Below, in pieces: positions 21,061 through 33,007 of a DNA stretch of 64,000 nucleotides; the first letter of the stretch is position 1, and each line of letters opens with the position of its first letter. A program made the translations under genes and the position numbers. The notes beneath the pieces were generated by a model. The model was not told the DNA's origin. It saw only the letters and a program-made list of their open reading frames with translations, and ran no database searches. Source of the stretch: Platycarya strobilacea (Eukaryota > Streptophyta > Magnoliopsida > Fagales > Juglandaceae); contig CM072550.1 in assembly GCA_036898215.1 (NCBI GenBank), positions 29,580,905 to 29,644,904 of the forward strand, given 5' to 3'.

Positions 21061-22852
21061 TTGGTGTGTGTGACATGCCCTAATTTCTTTGTTTTTTTAA
21101 AAAAATTAAAAAAAAAAGGTGCGTCTATTTTTTTTTTTTTTTTTTTTGCTTTAAAACATTCATATTGCTAACATCTTACAAACAACGAGTCATAGCATAT
21201 ACCAGGTCTTTAAGCCTTATGACTCCACAAACTCAACTTGTTGGGATTGAAGTAGATCTTGTTTGGTATGTGACTTTACATTTGGTGCACAAATTTGAAA
21301 TAAAAGACCACACAAGAATCCAATTTTTTGCACTATGAAGAGTTAAATTCTGACCTCCTAACAAACTGCTGACAACATACATATATGCATAAAATTCTCA
21401 AAATAAGGGGGAGTCTATGCCTTGAATTGAGTAAAACTAGTTGAACCTAGTACCAAAATCAAAATGTCTCATTCTTTCTTTACAATAAGGTCGATCCTAA
21501 TAGAAAAAAAATGGGTGTTCACAAATCAATGCGGAAAAAGACGAATACTCATGCATGGATCTAAGCTCTAAACGTCCTTGTAGAAAAAATCGTTATTCCA
21601 ATCATTGTGGGAAAAGATGGGCAATACAAACTAGAAACTAGAGTGAATTTGACTTTATGCTGGAAGCAAGCTGCCTTTTTTAATATCTAAACTCTAGCAT
21701 AAAGTTTGACTTTCAAAGAAAGATTACCCTTCTTGAAGTAAATCTTTTTTTTTAAGGAGTAACAAAAAAAAAAGGGAAAAGAAAAATTGGAAAGTTTTTT
21801 TCTCCTCACTCACACGCATATACAAATTCTTGACAGGTCATCAATAAAGGTAAGTGCTCAATTGTGAAGACTGGCCAATAAATACTACATCTCCTAAATA
21901 TGTGAAAACGTGTTGAGTGTAACAAGATTGGACATGGAATCACTCAAAAAGACCCAAGCTTTGTGGATGAAAAATACATGAATTTTTTGTTTTTGTTCAG
22001 TTCTTTAAAATTTTTCCTTTGATTCTTTAATTTTTTTTTTCAAAACATAATTGTTTTTTAAGAAAATTTTGAAAATAAAGAAAGAAAGACATGCAAATCT
22101 GATGAAACATGAAATTCACCTCATCCTTGTGTAAAAATGGTGGGCCCACATGCATGGCAAGTTCTAGGACTGGGCGGGAAACTGAAAAAGCTGCATATTT
22201 GCAGCATTAACTCCACATGTCAATCACCACCCATCACCTCCCTCACGACCCTTTACATTCACAGCTCCTCTCTCTCTCTGATTTTCCATCTACCCCAATA
22301 CTTTCTTGGAGAAGAATCAAAACCTCCCTCAATTGAAAAGAAATCAGGTTTGTTTTTCCAAAGAATCAAGGTAAGTGGTTCTTTCTTTTACGTCTTTGAG
22401 TCAGATGAGGACTCTAGTTAGGGTTTGTTTTGTTTCCGATGATGTTTAAAAGTCTCTAGAATTTGAAAGTTTCGGAAAGAGAGTTTGAATAGGACTTATT
22501 AATCTTGATGAAGTGCATAAATAACCATGAAAATCCTTCTTTTGAAAAAGTGATGCAAGAGCAAATTCTATGCATTTGTTTGGCTGGATTTTCTTGGTTT
22601 TTCTTGCAATTTCATCGTCTTCTTCCTCACATGATTTTCTTGTACTGAGAACTAGCTATTTTCTTCAATTGAAAAGGATCCATGAGCAAGTATGTGATTT
22701 ATGATGTTTTTCAAACCCATAAGGTGATTGGTTCGTTGGAATTTTTTTCATACTCATTGGGACTGTTTTGGTTTCGAGAAAAATAGGGATATGTCTATCT
22801 TGATATATTGTGTATTTATCATGCTAATAACGTTGTTTTTGCCTTCTTGTAG
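21061..22852 (+). other. Copia spacer between RNase H and the extra ORF, with putative leader intron
   Basis: Non-coding. It contains a T run at 21128-21148 and a polypurine AAGGGGGAG near 21404-21412 of the kind seen internally in SIRE elements. A CT-rich leader lies at 22258-22280. AAGGTAAGT at 22369-22377 is a strong splice donor, and CTTGTAG at 22846-22852 is a strong acceptor that ends exactly at the ATG of the extra ORF. This fits a spliced transcript, but no RNA evidence is available. Confidence 0.5.
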
Positions 22853-24076
22853 ATGAAATATAAACCAATAGCAAAAAGGGCCAAGTTCGATAGAAAAGCT
22901 CCCCCTGAAATCTCCTCACGTGATGAGGACACATAGTTAAGGACTCCAAAAAATTCTCCCAAAAAGTCCTAGGCACCAAATAAAGGCTTGGTGCCTTCAA
23001 AAGTTGGGAGTACCTTCAAACTTGTTCCCAAAGGTTCCAAAGTTTCTAAATTTGTGAGTGAAGAAGCAGAACAGGCTTACAAGACTGTGTTCTCCAAGAG
23101 AATAGTCCTTGGAGAAAGAGAGTTAACTTTAAATGACATACATGAACCTGGGTTTGAGTTTCTTTCCCATGTGTTTGCTGATAGGAAGTGGGAAAATATA
23201 ACCGAGGGTGCTCTTGTCCCTTTCATTGAGATTGTGAGAGAGTTTTATGCCAATGCAATTGTAAGTGTTGAAGATAACATTCTCACGTCTACTATAAGGC
23301 GAGTTGATATAATAATGACTCCTGAAACTGTTAGAGAATTCTATAATCTGCCAATTGTAGGGAATCCTGGTTATCTTTATAAGGGCATGGCCACTCCATC
23401 TAAGTCCTAGATGAATGACCTATTTTGTGGACCGGATGCTTCCTCTTGGCCTACTAAGTCAAATAGACTCTCTATAAAATCTATGCTCCCTGAGTTTAGA
23501 TTTTTGGCAAAGATCATACTGACAATTCTTTGGCCAATATCAAGGTATACTGAACTTACACTTGAAAAGGCTCACTTTATGTATGTGTTGGTTAAGAGCA
23601 TTCCTATTTATCTTTCTATACATATCATTGAAGTGATATCAAAGGCCAGACTTGATCTTATTGACAAAGAAAGCTTTCCATTTGATGGACTTATATCTAA
23701 ATTGGCCCGAATTGCAAAGGTTTCTTTAAGGAACACTAAGGTCACGGTGAAAATGTATGAAAAAATTTCCTCCAAGACAATGACTAAGATAGAAGCAGCA
23801 ATGAGTGGGAAGAAGAGAACTCACACTGATGCATTCGCCTCCTCCCATCAAACCCCTGACCGCTCACCAAAATTGATTGAACTGCTTCAAGTATTTCAAT
23901 CAAAGTTTGACTCATTTGTGGAAAAATGGGAAGAAAGAACAGGAAGAATGGAGAAATTCCTTGCTAAAGAAATCGAGAAGATCAATGACAAGTTACAGAA
24001 AGTAGTGTTGGACGTGGATCAAGTGCTAAAGACTGTCAACCCACCTGAAGATGAAGAGAATTTAGCCTCTGACTGA
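22853..24076 (+). pseudogene. Extra ORF in env position of the SIRE-like element, three TAG stops
   Basis: One continuous frame from ATG 22853 to TGA 24074-24076, interrupted only by TAG at 22934, 22970 and 23408. The middle resembles the 'putative plant transposon protein' family, with FYANAIVSVEDN, RRVDIIMTPETVREFYNLP and a helical segment ILWPISRYTEL. The C-terminus is a coiled coil of about 70 residues (WEERTGRMEKFLAKEIEKI). There is no obvious signal peptide or transmembrane segment, so calling it an envelope protein rests on position only. The same family occurs in the two CACTA elements downstream. Confidence 0.7.
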
Positions 24077-24478
24077 GTTGCTGACAAGACATATGGGGAG
24101 TATAAGGATGAAAGCAAACTGTCAACATGAGAGTGAAGAGGAGCAGGAAGGAGCATAAGCAGGAACAATGCAGACAATATGCTAACAGTCACCACCAACC
24201 ACTTTTTAAAATTTCTGTTTGTTTTAAGTTTCAGTTCGATATGTAAATTAAACAATGATGTGTTTGTTTTCTTATTCTTGTTACTTTTGAATTGATATGT
24301 GTGGATTGCAAAGACTTTTGATATGCTTAGTGATACTTAGGAATTTCTGTGATAAGTTTTCTATAAAGTCTGACTTGTGACATGAGATCTTTGCTGGGAG
24401 TTGGTTAGTTGTGCTTGCAGGTTAAATCACATTCAACCGATTATATGCTTTGTCATCAAATCAACCAAAGGGAAAGAT
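24077..24478 (+). other. Copia 3' internal spacer and polypurine tract
   Basis: Non-coding DNA ending in AACCAAAGGGAAAGAT just before the 3' LTR, a likely plus-strand primer (polypurine tract) at about 24464-24478. Confidence 0.55.
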
Positions 24479-25393
24479 TGTAAATATAATTTGAGACTGG
24501 CTAGGATTATATAAGGTTGTATTTAAATTCAAATTAAGAATAAATGTAATTATTAAATAGGACTCTAGGAGTTAATCCGATAAGGATGATGTATTTAAAC
24601 TTAAGTTATCCGATAAGGTTAGTATTTTGAATTGTAACTCTTATCTAAACCTGTTTAAATTATAAGATAAGAGTTTACAAGAGTCCTATGTTAATTTCGA
24701 GTCATATAGTCATCTGGAGTGATAAAGATTCAAGATTCAAATGAAAAAAATCGAAACTGATTCAAACTCGGAATTATCCAATTGAAGTGATCTAGTCCGG
24801 GTTATTCGAAACTGTCAGCAACATAACAAACTAGAATTCTGGATAACCCCAACGGCAAACTTCTATTCCAACACAAGTATTGCACTACTGCATTGCCTAT
24901 AAATAGAGGAATCGACTGAGGGGTTCATTGAACACTTCAAAAGCACAATCATATGAGTTGAGAGCTTGAAGACTTGAGTAGAACTTCAATTGACGGTATG
25001 AGTGGAAAATATTTTGAGTGAAGGATTTTCCATAAAACTCAATCTGTGAGATTGAATGAAAGCACACTTTAAGGGTGAGTTGCTGTGTTCGTGTCAACCA
25101 CTGGAGGTTCCAGTTGGAAAGCCAAGGATTGGAGAGTGTCAGAGGTTCTGGCTACCTATTGTGGTAGAAGACAAGTAGGTCGCATGTCTTGGATAAACGT
25201 GTTAGATTACAAATATTTTATAAAGAATTTACTTGTAAAATTTTCAATCAATAAAATTGATTTTCTTGAGTTTGGTTGCTCTGTAAGGTTTTATCTTTGA
25301 GGAGTTCTTCAAAGAGTTACCTTTCGTAACCAAATATTATGTTGATTTTATTTAAAATTTCATATTGATTACTTATCTTTGTTAATAGTGTTA
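24479..25393 (+). repeat. 3' LTR of the SIRE-like copia element
   Basis: Aligned along its whole length with 17687-18588. It keeps TATAAATAG at 24898-24906 and CAATAAAATTG near 25248. After AATAGTGTT the two copies part, and the 3' copy continues into TTTTATATATA. Confidence 0.85.
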
Positions 25394-25399
25394 GGTTTT

Positions 25400-25424
25400 A
25401 TATATATATATATATATATATAAT
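25400..25424. repeat. (TA)n microsatellite at the LTR end
   Basis: Twelve or so TA units directly after the last LTR bases shared with the 5' copy. It may have replaced the true LTR end. Confidence 0.85.
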
Positions 25425-26517
25425 GTTCTTTCATCCACCTTTTTCTATGCAGGCCTCGTCCTGCATGATCACTACTATCGGCCATTAATGGATAATGTTT
25501 TAGGCTCAAGATCAGTGGAATACACATGGGTATAGTTTGCATATGCTCTTGTTTGAACTTCCCAATTTTCACTGCTATATTTCTCTAGGAAACTCTACTT
25601 TTTTTATTTCTTGCAATATTTTGGGATTTGGTTTCTTCTCTTCGATCTGTACAATGCCAGCTACAAACGGGCCGAAGGTTCTCAGCCCGCTGCCTCTGTG
25701 TAGACATTATGAAATTCATATATATCCAAGCCCTCCTCAGCTACTCCTGGTTTGGAATATTGTCAAGCCAAGATGGAAAGTCGTGATTATTGCCGAGTCC
25801 CCGATGTCCACTTTTTTTCAGATCAGATAGCGGCAACAGCCTGGAATTGTCCTCCATTAACAAGTGGACTGCATGGCCAACCATGCAGTTGAAAGCTGAT
25901 CTACAAAGATAATGAAGCTCGGCCCCGTTTCTGTATTTATACTTATACTATGCATGGGCTAAGAGTGGTTGTGCAATGATGTTGTTAGCCCATAATATCA
26001 CATCATTAATTGGGCTTTTGTTTAAAATGGCTTTGATTTATTTGGCGGGCAGATTTTAAACTCTTGAATTTGATGTTCTTCCCTTTTTGTATCAATATTA
26101 TATGCACACATATAACATGATATTCATAGCAGAGTATTGGAATCCTAACCTCTAATTCAATTAATTAAGTGTTATACATAATAAATCCATTTATTATACT
26201 TATTTAGAGAGACTCTTAACTCACGCATAAGTGAGTCTCGAATCATATATTAAATGATCAAATATATCACTTTTTTACTGGTTTAGATTTTTGGGACAAG
26301 CAATGATTCAACAATATTTCTATTATTTAATTTATGATTTTGTTGGTTTTTAGTGTTATATAGTTCTTTCATTTTAAATTTTTTGTTAATAAGTCCTCAT
26401 ATCATAATCAAATTTGAATAGACGATAATTTTGAGGGAAAAAGATTAGTTTACTGCATAATTTTACTCCAGTTAGTTGACACACTGATCATCATTATCAT
26501 CTCAGGTAGCACAAAGA
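25425..26517. other. Non-coding DNA between copia and LINE
   Basis: No recognised gene. A GC-richer patch at 25650-25890 holds a 97-codon open frame (to 25830) with no recognisable domain. The rest is AT-rich. Confidence 0.4.
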
Positions 26518-26537
26518 TTTTGAACAATTTCACACAA
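26518..26537. repeat. Target-site duplication of the LINE, left copy
   Basis: TTTTGAACAATTTCACACAA matches 18 of 20 bases of 30417-30436 on the other side of the LINE. Confidence 0.8.
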
Positions 26538-26572
26538 TTTTTTTTTTTAAAATAACATCTTTGTATTCATAT

Positions 26573-29500
26573 TCAACGTGTACCATTTACAGTATACATC
26601 CTGTCTATTAACAATTGATTAGCAATCAATTCAAGCCCCTCATCTAACCAATATATATCATGCTCACATTGCAAAGCCATTTTAGTTAACTGATGGGCAA
26701 CCTCATTGCCTTCTCTATGGAAAAAACCCAACTGCCACCGTGAGAACTGGTTCATTTTTTGCTGCAAATCTTCAATTAAATGGCCATAGCTTGAATCATC
26801 ATTATCCTTCTTACACACAGCCTTAACCACCCCCTTTGCATTCCCTTCAAAGGTGACCTCCCCTAGCCTCAACTCTTCACAAAAAATATGGCCTCCCACA
26901 AAGGAAAACACTCAGCTGCAAATGCATTACAGCCCAGTTTCCTTATAGCACACATAGCAGCAAAAACCTCACCATTTTCATCTCTAATGATCACGCCAAT
27001 GCCCACTCTATGAGAAAGCAAGTCAAGGCTTGCATCAAAGTTAGCTTTAAGCATTGAACCATTTGGCTTCTTCCATCTTCTTACCCTTCCTTTATCTGTC
27101 ATATTACCCATCTACACAGGCTCCCCTCCATACTTCCCTCGAGTCAATCTAAAATTCTCATACCCAGCCAGTGACAGTTGTACATTACTAGCAGGATCAG
27201 CAAATTTCTATTCAAATACAAATTTATTTCTTCTATGCCAAATGCTTCTCATAATCATAGCCACTTTCTCAACATCCTCCACTGTTAGTTTGCTATTAAA
27301 TTCCTCCCACAATTAAAAGAAATCCACCACACCCACTCTCCATTTTTGAACTGGACTTCCCGTCTCTACCCAAACATCCGAGGTTGCTTGACAATACCAA
27401 ACGGCATGCATAATAGACTCATCTTCAAGAAGGCAGATAGGACAGGCAGCATCCCTCATCGAAGCGAATTTCTTTTTTATGGCAGGATATTGTTTGCTAC
27501 CCTCCACAAAAGGTGCTTCACACTCGCAGGAACCCTAAGCTTCCAGATAACCACCTCCCTTCCCTCACCAGATGTCTCCTCTTCCATTTGCCTTATATCC
27601 TATTGTTGCATATGATAATCACTCCTAACCGAATTGTCCATTCTTAGTAAAGTCCCAAATGATTCGATCCTTAGCACCCATAGGAGAAATAGAAAGAGAT
27701 AGAATCAACTCAGCTTCCTCTTGAATAAACACTTGGTTCACCAAATTCACACTCCATCTTCTGTTGGAATCATCAAACAGGTCACATACACAAGAATCAG
27801 CAGAAAGCATATTCACCAAGGTTTGAATACAGCCAGTCACTGATTTAGGAAGCCATTTTTTACCCCAAATCCTAATAGACTCTCCATTGCCAACCCTCTA
27901 CCTCTTTCCTCTCCTTATAACACCCAATGCTAACCACACACTCCTCAAAATAAAAGAGAGAGATTTGCCCAGAGAAGCTTCAAGGATTGAGGAATTCCTA
28001 AAGTATTTGTCTTTGAAAATATGAGCATCCAATGAAGTGGGATCTTTCAACATTCTCCATCCTTACTTTGCAAGCATAGCCAAATTAAAATCTTCCAAAT
28101 GCCTAAAACCCAGCCCACAATAGTCCTTGCTCAGTCCAGTTTGCTCCATTTACACCAATGAATCCCCTTATCCTTCTTATATTAGGACCACCAAAATTTA
28201 GCAAAAATTTACTTAATTTTAACACAGTTTTCTAAGCAACTTGAATACACTTTTAGTATATAAAGGAACAGCTTGCAACACCGCCTTTATGAGAATCTCC
28301 TTCCAAGCTTTAGAAAAAAAATTATTCTTCCAATTTTGGTCCCTGTGCCACACTCTCTCCTTTGTTTCTCTTAAAGCATTATATTTTGATCTCCCAAACA
28401 CAGTCGATAAACCAAGGTCTTTTCATACCTATCACAAACACAGGATCCAGTACTTTGAATATTTCAACCCTCACATTCTCTTTAGTATTTGTGCTTAAAA
28501 AAATAGAGGTCTTATGCTTATTTAAACATTGCCCCGAAGCTCTTTCATAGCACTCAAGGATGCTATACATGCTCTTCCATTCAGCAATTGTGGTCGTTTC
28601 AAAAATCACACAATTATCTGCAAACAGTAGATGATTGACCCTTAAATCTCCTCTCACAACAGCTACACCCCTTATATCCCCATCTCTGCCAGCCATAAAA
28701 TAAAGATGGCTTAGCCCTTCAATAGAAATGAGAAACAGATAGGGGGAAAGGGGATCCTCTTGTCTTAAGCCCCTTGAAGGAATAAATCTCTTTCCCTGCC
28801 TTCTATTCACCACCACAGGGTAGCTAACTGATTTTACACGACACATGATTAATCTAGTAATTTTCTCCCCAAACCCTAATCTGAATAGCATAGCTCTACG
28901 ATAAAATCATTCAATCCTATCATATGCCTTTGACATGTCAATTTTCACAACCATATTCCCAATCTTCCCCTTCTGTGTTTGATTGCATTGAATGGAGCAA
29001 TGCAAAAGCAACCATAATGCTGTCAGCTATAAGCCTCTTTGAAATGAGTGCACTCTAATGTTGAGATATAACCACTGGCAATACTCTTTTAACCCAATTG
29101 GCAAGGACCTTAGAAATCAGTTTGTACAATACATTGCACAAACTAATAGATCTAAAATCTGTCACAGCTTTAGGCTCTTTAATTTTAGGAACTAGTGAAA
29201 TGAGAGTATGGTTTAAATCAAATCCCATAGGTCCTCCATTGAGAAACTCTAGCACAACATCAGTAACATCATTGCCCAGAATCTCGCAGTGTTTCTGATA
29301 GAATCCAGCCCCAAACCCATCCTAACCAGAGGCTTTCCATGGAGACATTTGCTTTAGAGCCCATACCACCTCCTCTTTTCTAAAAGTTCTTTCAAGTACA
29401 TTCCTCATATCACTAGAAATTTGGCTCAACAACAGATGTACATACCTCAATATAAGCATCAATGGGGTTGTTAGAAGAAAAGATCTCAGTAAAATACTCC

Positions 29501-29700
29501 CCAAAAGCCTTCTCAACCCCAACTTAATTCTTCATTAAGCATCCTTGCAGGTTAAGAACTTCAGAAATTAAATATTTGCTCTTCCTTTGGCTAGCACATG
29601 CATGAAAAAATTTAGTAATTCGATCCCCATATTGCAGCCAATGAGCCTTTGCCCTCTGTTTCCACCATATATTTTCCTGTTCTGGCAAATCATCCAGTAC
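26573..29700 (-). pseudogene. LINE ORF2 remnant: RT, zf-RVT, RNase H
   Basis: The pre-RT linker is seen as WWKQRAKAHWLQYGD with FFHACASQRKS (29690-29560). RT motifs follow: MSPWKASG, NHTLISLVPKI, FRSISLCNVLYKLISKVLA (about 29250-29100) and GLRQEDPLSPYLF (near 28750). The active site FADD is FADN at 28613-28624. The C-terminal zinc-binding zf-RVT domain is at 27507-27313 (CPICLLEDESIMHAVWYC). RNase H spans 27111-26573, with NFDASLD, GIGVIIRDENGEV and GNEVAHQLTKMA. The protein would have nicked the target and copied RNA in place, but the endonuclease is absent and the RT site is altered. Confidence 0.85.
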
Positions 29701-30320
29701 TTTAGACTAGCCCATACATTCTGGCCATTAATATTGATCCATCTACGCGAACCATAGCTCTCTTCAAAGGTATTTCCGCCCTAATTTGGAGGTATTCACC
29801 CTAGCCAATGCCATCCCCTTGCACATCAACTTCAATAAGATTTCTCAACGATTCCCCTATTGTCCTCCCTTTCCCCCGAGTCATACAACACATCGGTAAG
29901 TTGTGAATCTAAATCCAGAATTATTCACTATCAAAACACCACTCATTCGGTTGCGCAAAGGCATCAAATCCCTTCATTACAAACAAATGGTTGTCAAACA
30001 ACCAAAGTCTGCCATCCATCACTCGTAATTTATTAGTTAGGGATTGGAAAGTGATTACAAATTTATTGTCACCTACCTCTCGAAATTCAGTAGGCTTGCT
30101 AATTCTCCAGATCTTCCGCATTGTTGTCACAAGGATCTCCTTTCCAATCGCTCTATCTATATATATAGATCTTCCCAACAACACTACATTCTCTCTTCCC
30201 CCAAACAATCTCCTCAGGTTCCTCTTCAACATCCAGTACTAACTTTTTCTCTTTCGATAACTTCAATCTCTCCGACTGAGCCTCCAAACTCTTCATTTGA
30301 CCTGCAGAAGGTCCCTCCAT
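29700..30320 (-). pseudogene. LINE ORF1 (DUF4283 RNA-binding type), C-terminus lost
   Basis: ATG at 30320 (MEGPSAGQMKSLEAQ), then a charged helix and the DUF4283 domain: GKEILVTTMRKIWR, VITFQSL, DGRLWLFDNHLFVMKGFD, a stop near 29921, then WIQIHNLP and IGWGEYLQIRAEIPL in the next pieces. In plant L1 elements this protein binds the element RNA, and a CCHC knuckle follows. Here the knuckle is gone, because the reading passes straight into the pre-RT part of ORF2 at about 29700-29760. Confidence 0.75.
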
Positions 30321-30416
30321 GGCTTCCTCTCACTCGTATTCAATTTCCTGTGCAACTCATAAACCCTATTTTACACCACCTCTATTTCCTTGAGATAGAA
30401 AATGAGAGGAGACTAA

Positions 30417-30436
30417 TTTTAAACAATTTCACAAAA
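30417..30436. repeat. Target-site duplication of the LINE, right copy
   Basis: Right partner of the duplication at 26518-26537, differing at two of 20 positions. Confidence 0.8.
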
Positions 30437-31817
30437 ATTAATTCATCATAAACTATGCATGCATGGAATTATTGGGAATATGCCTGCATTGAGCTTCGAT
30501 CAAGCAAGGGATTATAAGATTATTGAAGGACGAAAAAGGATGGCAAGACATGAAGAGTCGTAGTAGCGCCTTGTACATATATTAATTAATTAATGTCTAA
30601 AAATTCTTGATTACCAAATACCTAACTTGATGATTAAAATAGCATATTATAATCTGTTTATATATCGCGTTAATTTTCCATTTATAATTTAATTACTAAT
30701 TGTACACACCCATATATATAGATATATAAAAGAGAAGTGTTATAATAAATAGCTATAGAAAAATTATACAAAAATAAACTCACAAATTGACATGATTTCA
30801 TATAATAAGTTAGATATATTTTACAATAAAAGTAACTTTACAATCTAATTAATATATCACATCAAGCCAAGTTATTTTATAGATTAATTTTGTGAAACTT
30901 ATTTTTGACTAAAACATTTCTTGATATAAAAAATATAGGTTAAAAACTCTTATTTGAGACGAAAATGGATTTATCTTGAAAAAAAAAATTAGTTGTATTG
31001 CAAATAACTGGCTACATTACATGCAGTTTTTCTGATCAGTCAACATTTTGAAGATTAATAAATTAAAGCCATAATAAACACATACATGAGCTAGCTCATT
31101 TCAATATCGATGGTCATGTCAGCTAGCATTCTCTATAAAATAAGTATGATTATATATAATTAAAAAGAAAATGTGTGAAACCTGCATGTGCCATATATAT
31201 AATATGTGTGGACATGTTGTGTGTGAATATTAATAAATAGAATAAGTTGAGATCTGATGATGAAATCAATTGGACACGTGAAAAACACCAAAGAATAATA
31301 ATAAAGATAGATCACGCGTATGGAAGAAATTAGTTGTCGATTCCACCGGCCAGGAATTAATATTTATAAGGTACTGCACCTTATAAATTAGCTTAAATAT
31401 TATATTATATATATTATATATATATATATATACATGGGAGGATGCAGATCGAAGAGCAATGCATTTGATCATATGGCTGCGCGCAGAAAGAACTGGTGTT
31501 CACACAGGACACGTCTGATGTCGATGATCCGTAGAGGCGCCCTGGAGATGAATGGGTTTAGTAGTCAACCCAATATATAATAATTGCAATATGCTAGCTT
31601 ATGAGCAAATTGATCTCAGGCTTCGCTTTAAGACTCATTAACTTGAGCAGCAAATTGAATTAATTAATTAATTAGACCAAGCTGCGCCTATTAATTAATT
31701 AAACTGCTCGCATGTAATATTTAGGGGAATGGATAAGTACTAGTACTACTTGTGGGTAATATATATTATCATAAACTATATATTTTTTACCAATATTCAT
31801 CACTTTAGTCGTTTGTC

Positions 31818-31852
<35 letters not shown>

Positions 31853-32213
31853 GGTCCTACCTTTCAATTATACGTAAAATAGGTTTATCCCATATTTTAA
31901 AAAGATTACTGCTATTGTGTTATCTTAAACTTATTACATATATGACTCTTTCAAACCAAAATGGCTTTGCCCCTAAGGATGGAGTTTGAAAATACAGAAA
32001 GAGAAAAACTGAAGCTCTCGATATTTCACCCTACCCTTTCTGTGTTTGTATTTTTTTTAATTTTTTTAATAAATAACGTGGCATTATATAGTGGTGCCAC
32101 ATCACTAAAGTTATCTGAGCGGTAAATTTCTTATGACTTAAGTGGTATTATTCCTCTATAAAAAAATACACTATTCGTCCACCAATATATAACGCCTAAT
32201 TAGACACTACTAA
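30437..32213. other. AT-rich non-coding DNA with MITE remnant and microsatellites
   Basis: No gene. About 30725-30925 has short imperfect inverted ends (AGAGAAGTGTTAT and AAACATTTCTT) and an interior resembling 55390-55600, so it is a dispersed MITE-like repeat. TA microsatellites lie at 31405-31431 and 31823-31848. Several TTAATTAATTAA runs occur near 30585 and 31650-31700. Confidence 0.4.
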
Positions 32214-32577
32214 GAGCACTTTTATTGGATGGGCCAAAAGTTATCCTTTAAAAAATGTACTTTTGCACAAATAACAAAAAATAAATGTCATGTTTGATTA
32301 AATATGATAATAAAGTGTGTGGAAAAATGTTCAAAAAGTATTTTTTGTGAATAGTAAAGATAAAATTTTATCTAAAAAACTAAAATAATTGTCAAATTTG
32401 GCAATTGTTATAACTTTTTAACAATTGTTTTAACTTTACTATTCACAAAAATACTTTTTGAACATTTCTCCACACATTTCATTGCCATATTTAATCATAT
32501 ATGACACAAAATTTTTGGTATTTGTGTAAAAGTGTACTTTTTAAATGACTTATAGCCAATCAAATGAGAGTACACTC
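32214..32577. mobile_element. Foldback MITE, Tourist/PIF-Harbinger-like, TSD TAA
   Basis: 364 bp flanked by TAA at 32211-32213 and 32578-32580. The left arm (GAGCACTTTTATTGGATGGG...) and the right arm read as inverted copies for about 150 bases each, with modest mismatches (for example GTTCAAAAAGTATTTTTTGTGAATAG and its inverted partner). There is a short loop around 32390-32430. The three-base TAA duplication is typical of PIF/Harbinger MITEs. There is no coding capacity. Confidence 0.85.
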
Positions 32578-32621
32578 TAATATGAGTCCTATATTTTACC
32601 AAATTTAGCCTGTCATGAATA

Positions 32622-32646
32622 TGTGTGTGTGCGCGCGCGCGCGCGT
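32622..32646. repeat. (TG)n(CG)n microsatellite
   Basis: About five TG units followed by seven GC/CG units. Alternating purine-pyrimidine DNA of this kind can adopt Z form. Confidence 0.9.
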
Positions 32647-33007
32647 CTTAGAATATAGTTAGTGTATTGTTAGTGTTAGAATCCCACATTTCTTTATGGG
32701 TAGTGCTAGCATGCTACCTGCACCATACCGTTTCTCTATGCTATGCTAAGCTAAAGTTTTTTTTTTTATCATTTTAAAATATTTTTAAAAAATATGAAAA
32801 AAATATCGATACACTAACAATCAATTTCTAAATCATTAAATAAAAATTAAAAAAATAAAATAAAATGCACGAGATGTTAAAATGAGATTTCAAACTAAGT
32901 GGGCAAACTAGCATTTTTCTTTCTTGATAATGACTTCGTACAGTCTTAATTTGCTATAAATGGGCCTAGTACTGCTATTTTAAGGTGTCTGTACCACACA
33001 CTACTTA

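Larger units (their letters stand above)
17687..25393 (+). mobile_element. Ty1/copia retrotransposon, SIRE/Maximus-like, internally deleted
   Basis: Two LTRs start TGTAAA at 17687 and 24479 and differ at roughly one base in ten by eye, which indicates an old insertion. A perfect TGGTATCAGAGC follows the first LTR. Inside are gag, RT and RNase H pieces, but no protease and no integrase, and a long extra ORF between RNase H and the 3' LTR. The HEC..FGHIRMECP knuckle and the env-position ORF place it in the SIRE/Maximus lineage. The end of the 3' LTR runs into a (TA)n tract, and no target-site duplication is visible. Confidence 0.85.
26538..30416 (-). mobile_element. L1-type LINE retrotransposon, endonuclease deleted
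   Basis: Read on the minus strand, it begins with an untranslated leader at 30416 and ends with an A tail (T11 at 26538-26548). It is bounded by a 20-bp target-site duplication. Domains in order are DUF4283 ORF1, pre-RT linker, RT, zf-RVT and RNase H. The ORF1 zinc knuckle and the endonuclease domain are missing between about 29760 and 29700. Frames are broken throughout, so it is inactive. Confidence 0.9.

Noticed and set aside
22137..22421. ORF of 94 codons upstream of the env-position ORF
   Set aside because: It overlaps the predicted leader and splice donor at 22369, and its sequence is biased by CT-rich DNA. More likely untranslated leader.
22853..24076. True viral envelope protein in the copia element
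   Set aside because: No signal peptide, transmembrane segment or Cys pattern is visible. Only its position suggests env, and the sequence fits the plant transposon protein family better.
25537..25830. ORF of 97 codons between copia and LINE
   Set aside because: No domain, no conserved composition and no regulatory signal beyond chance. Left as unexplained non-coding DNA.
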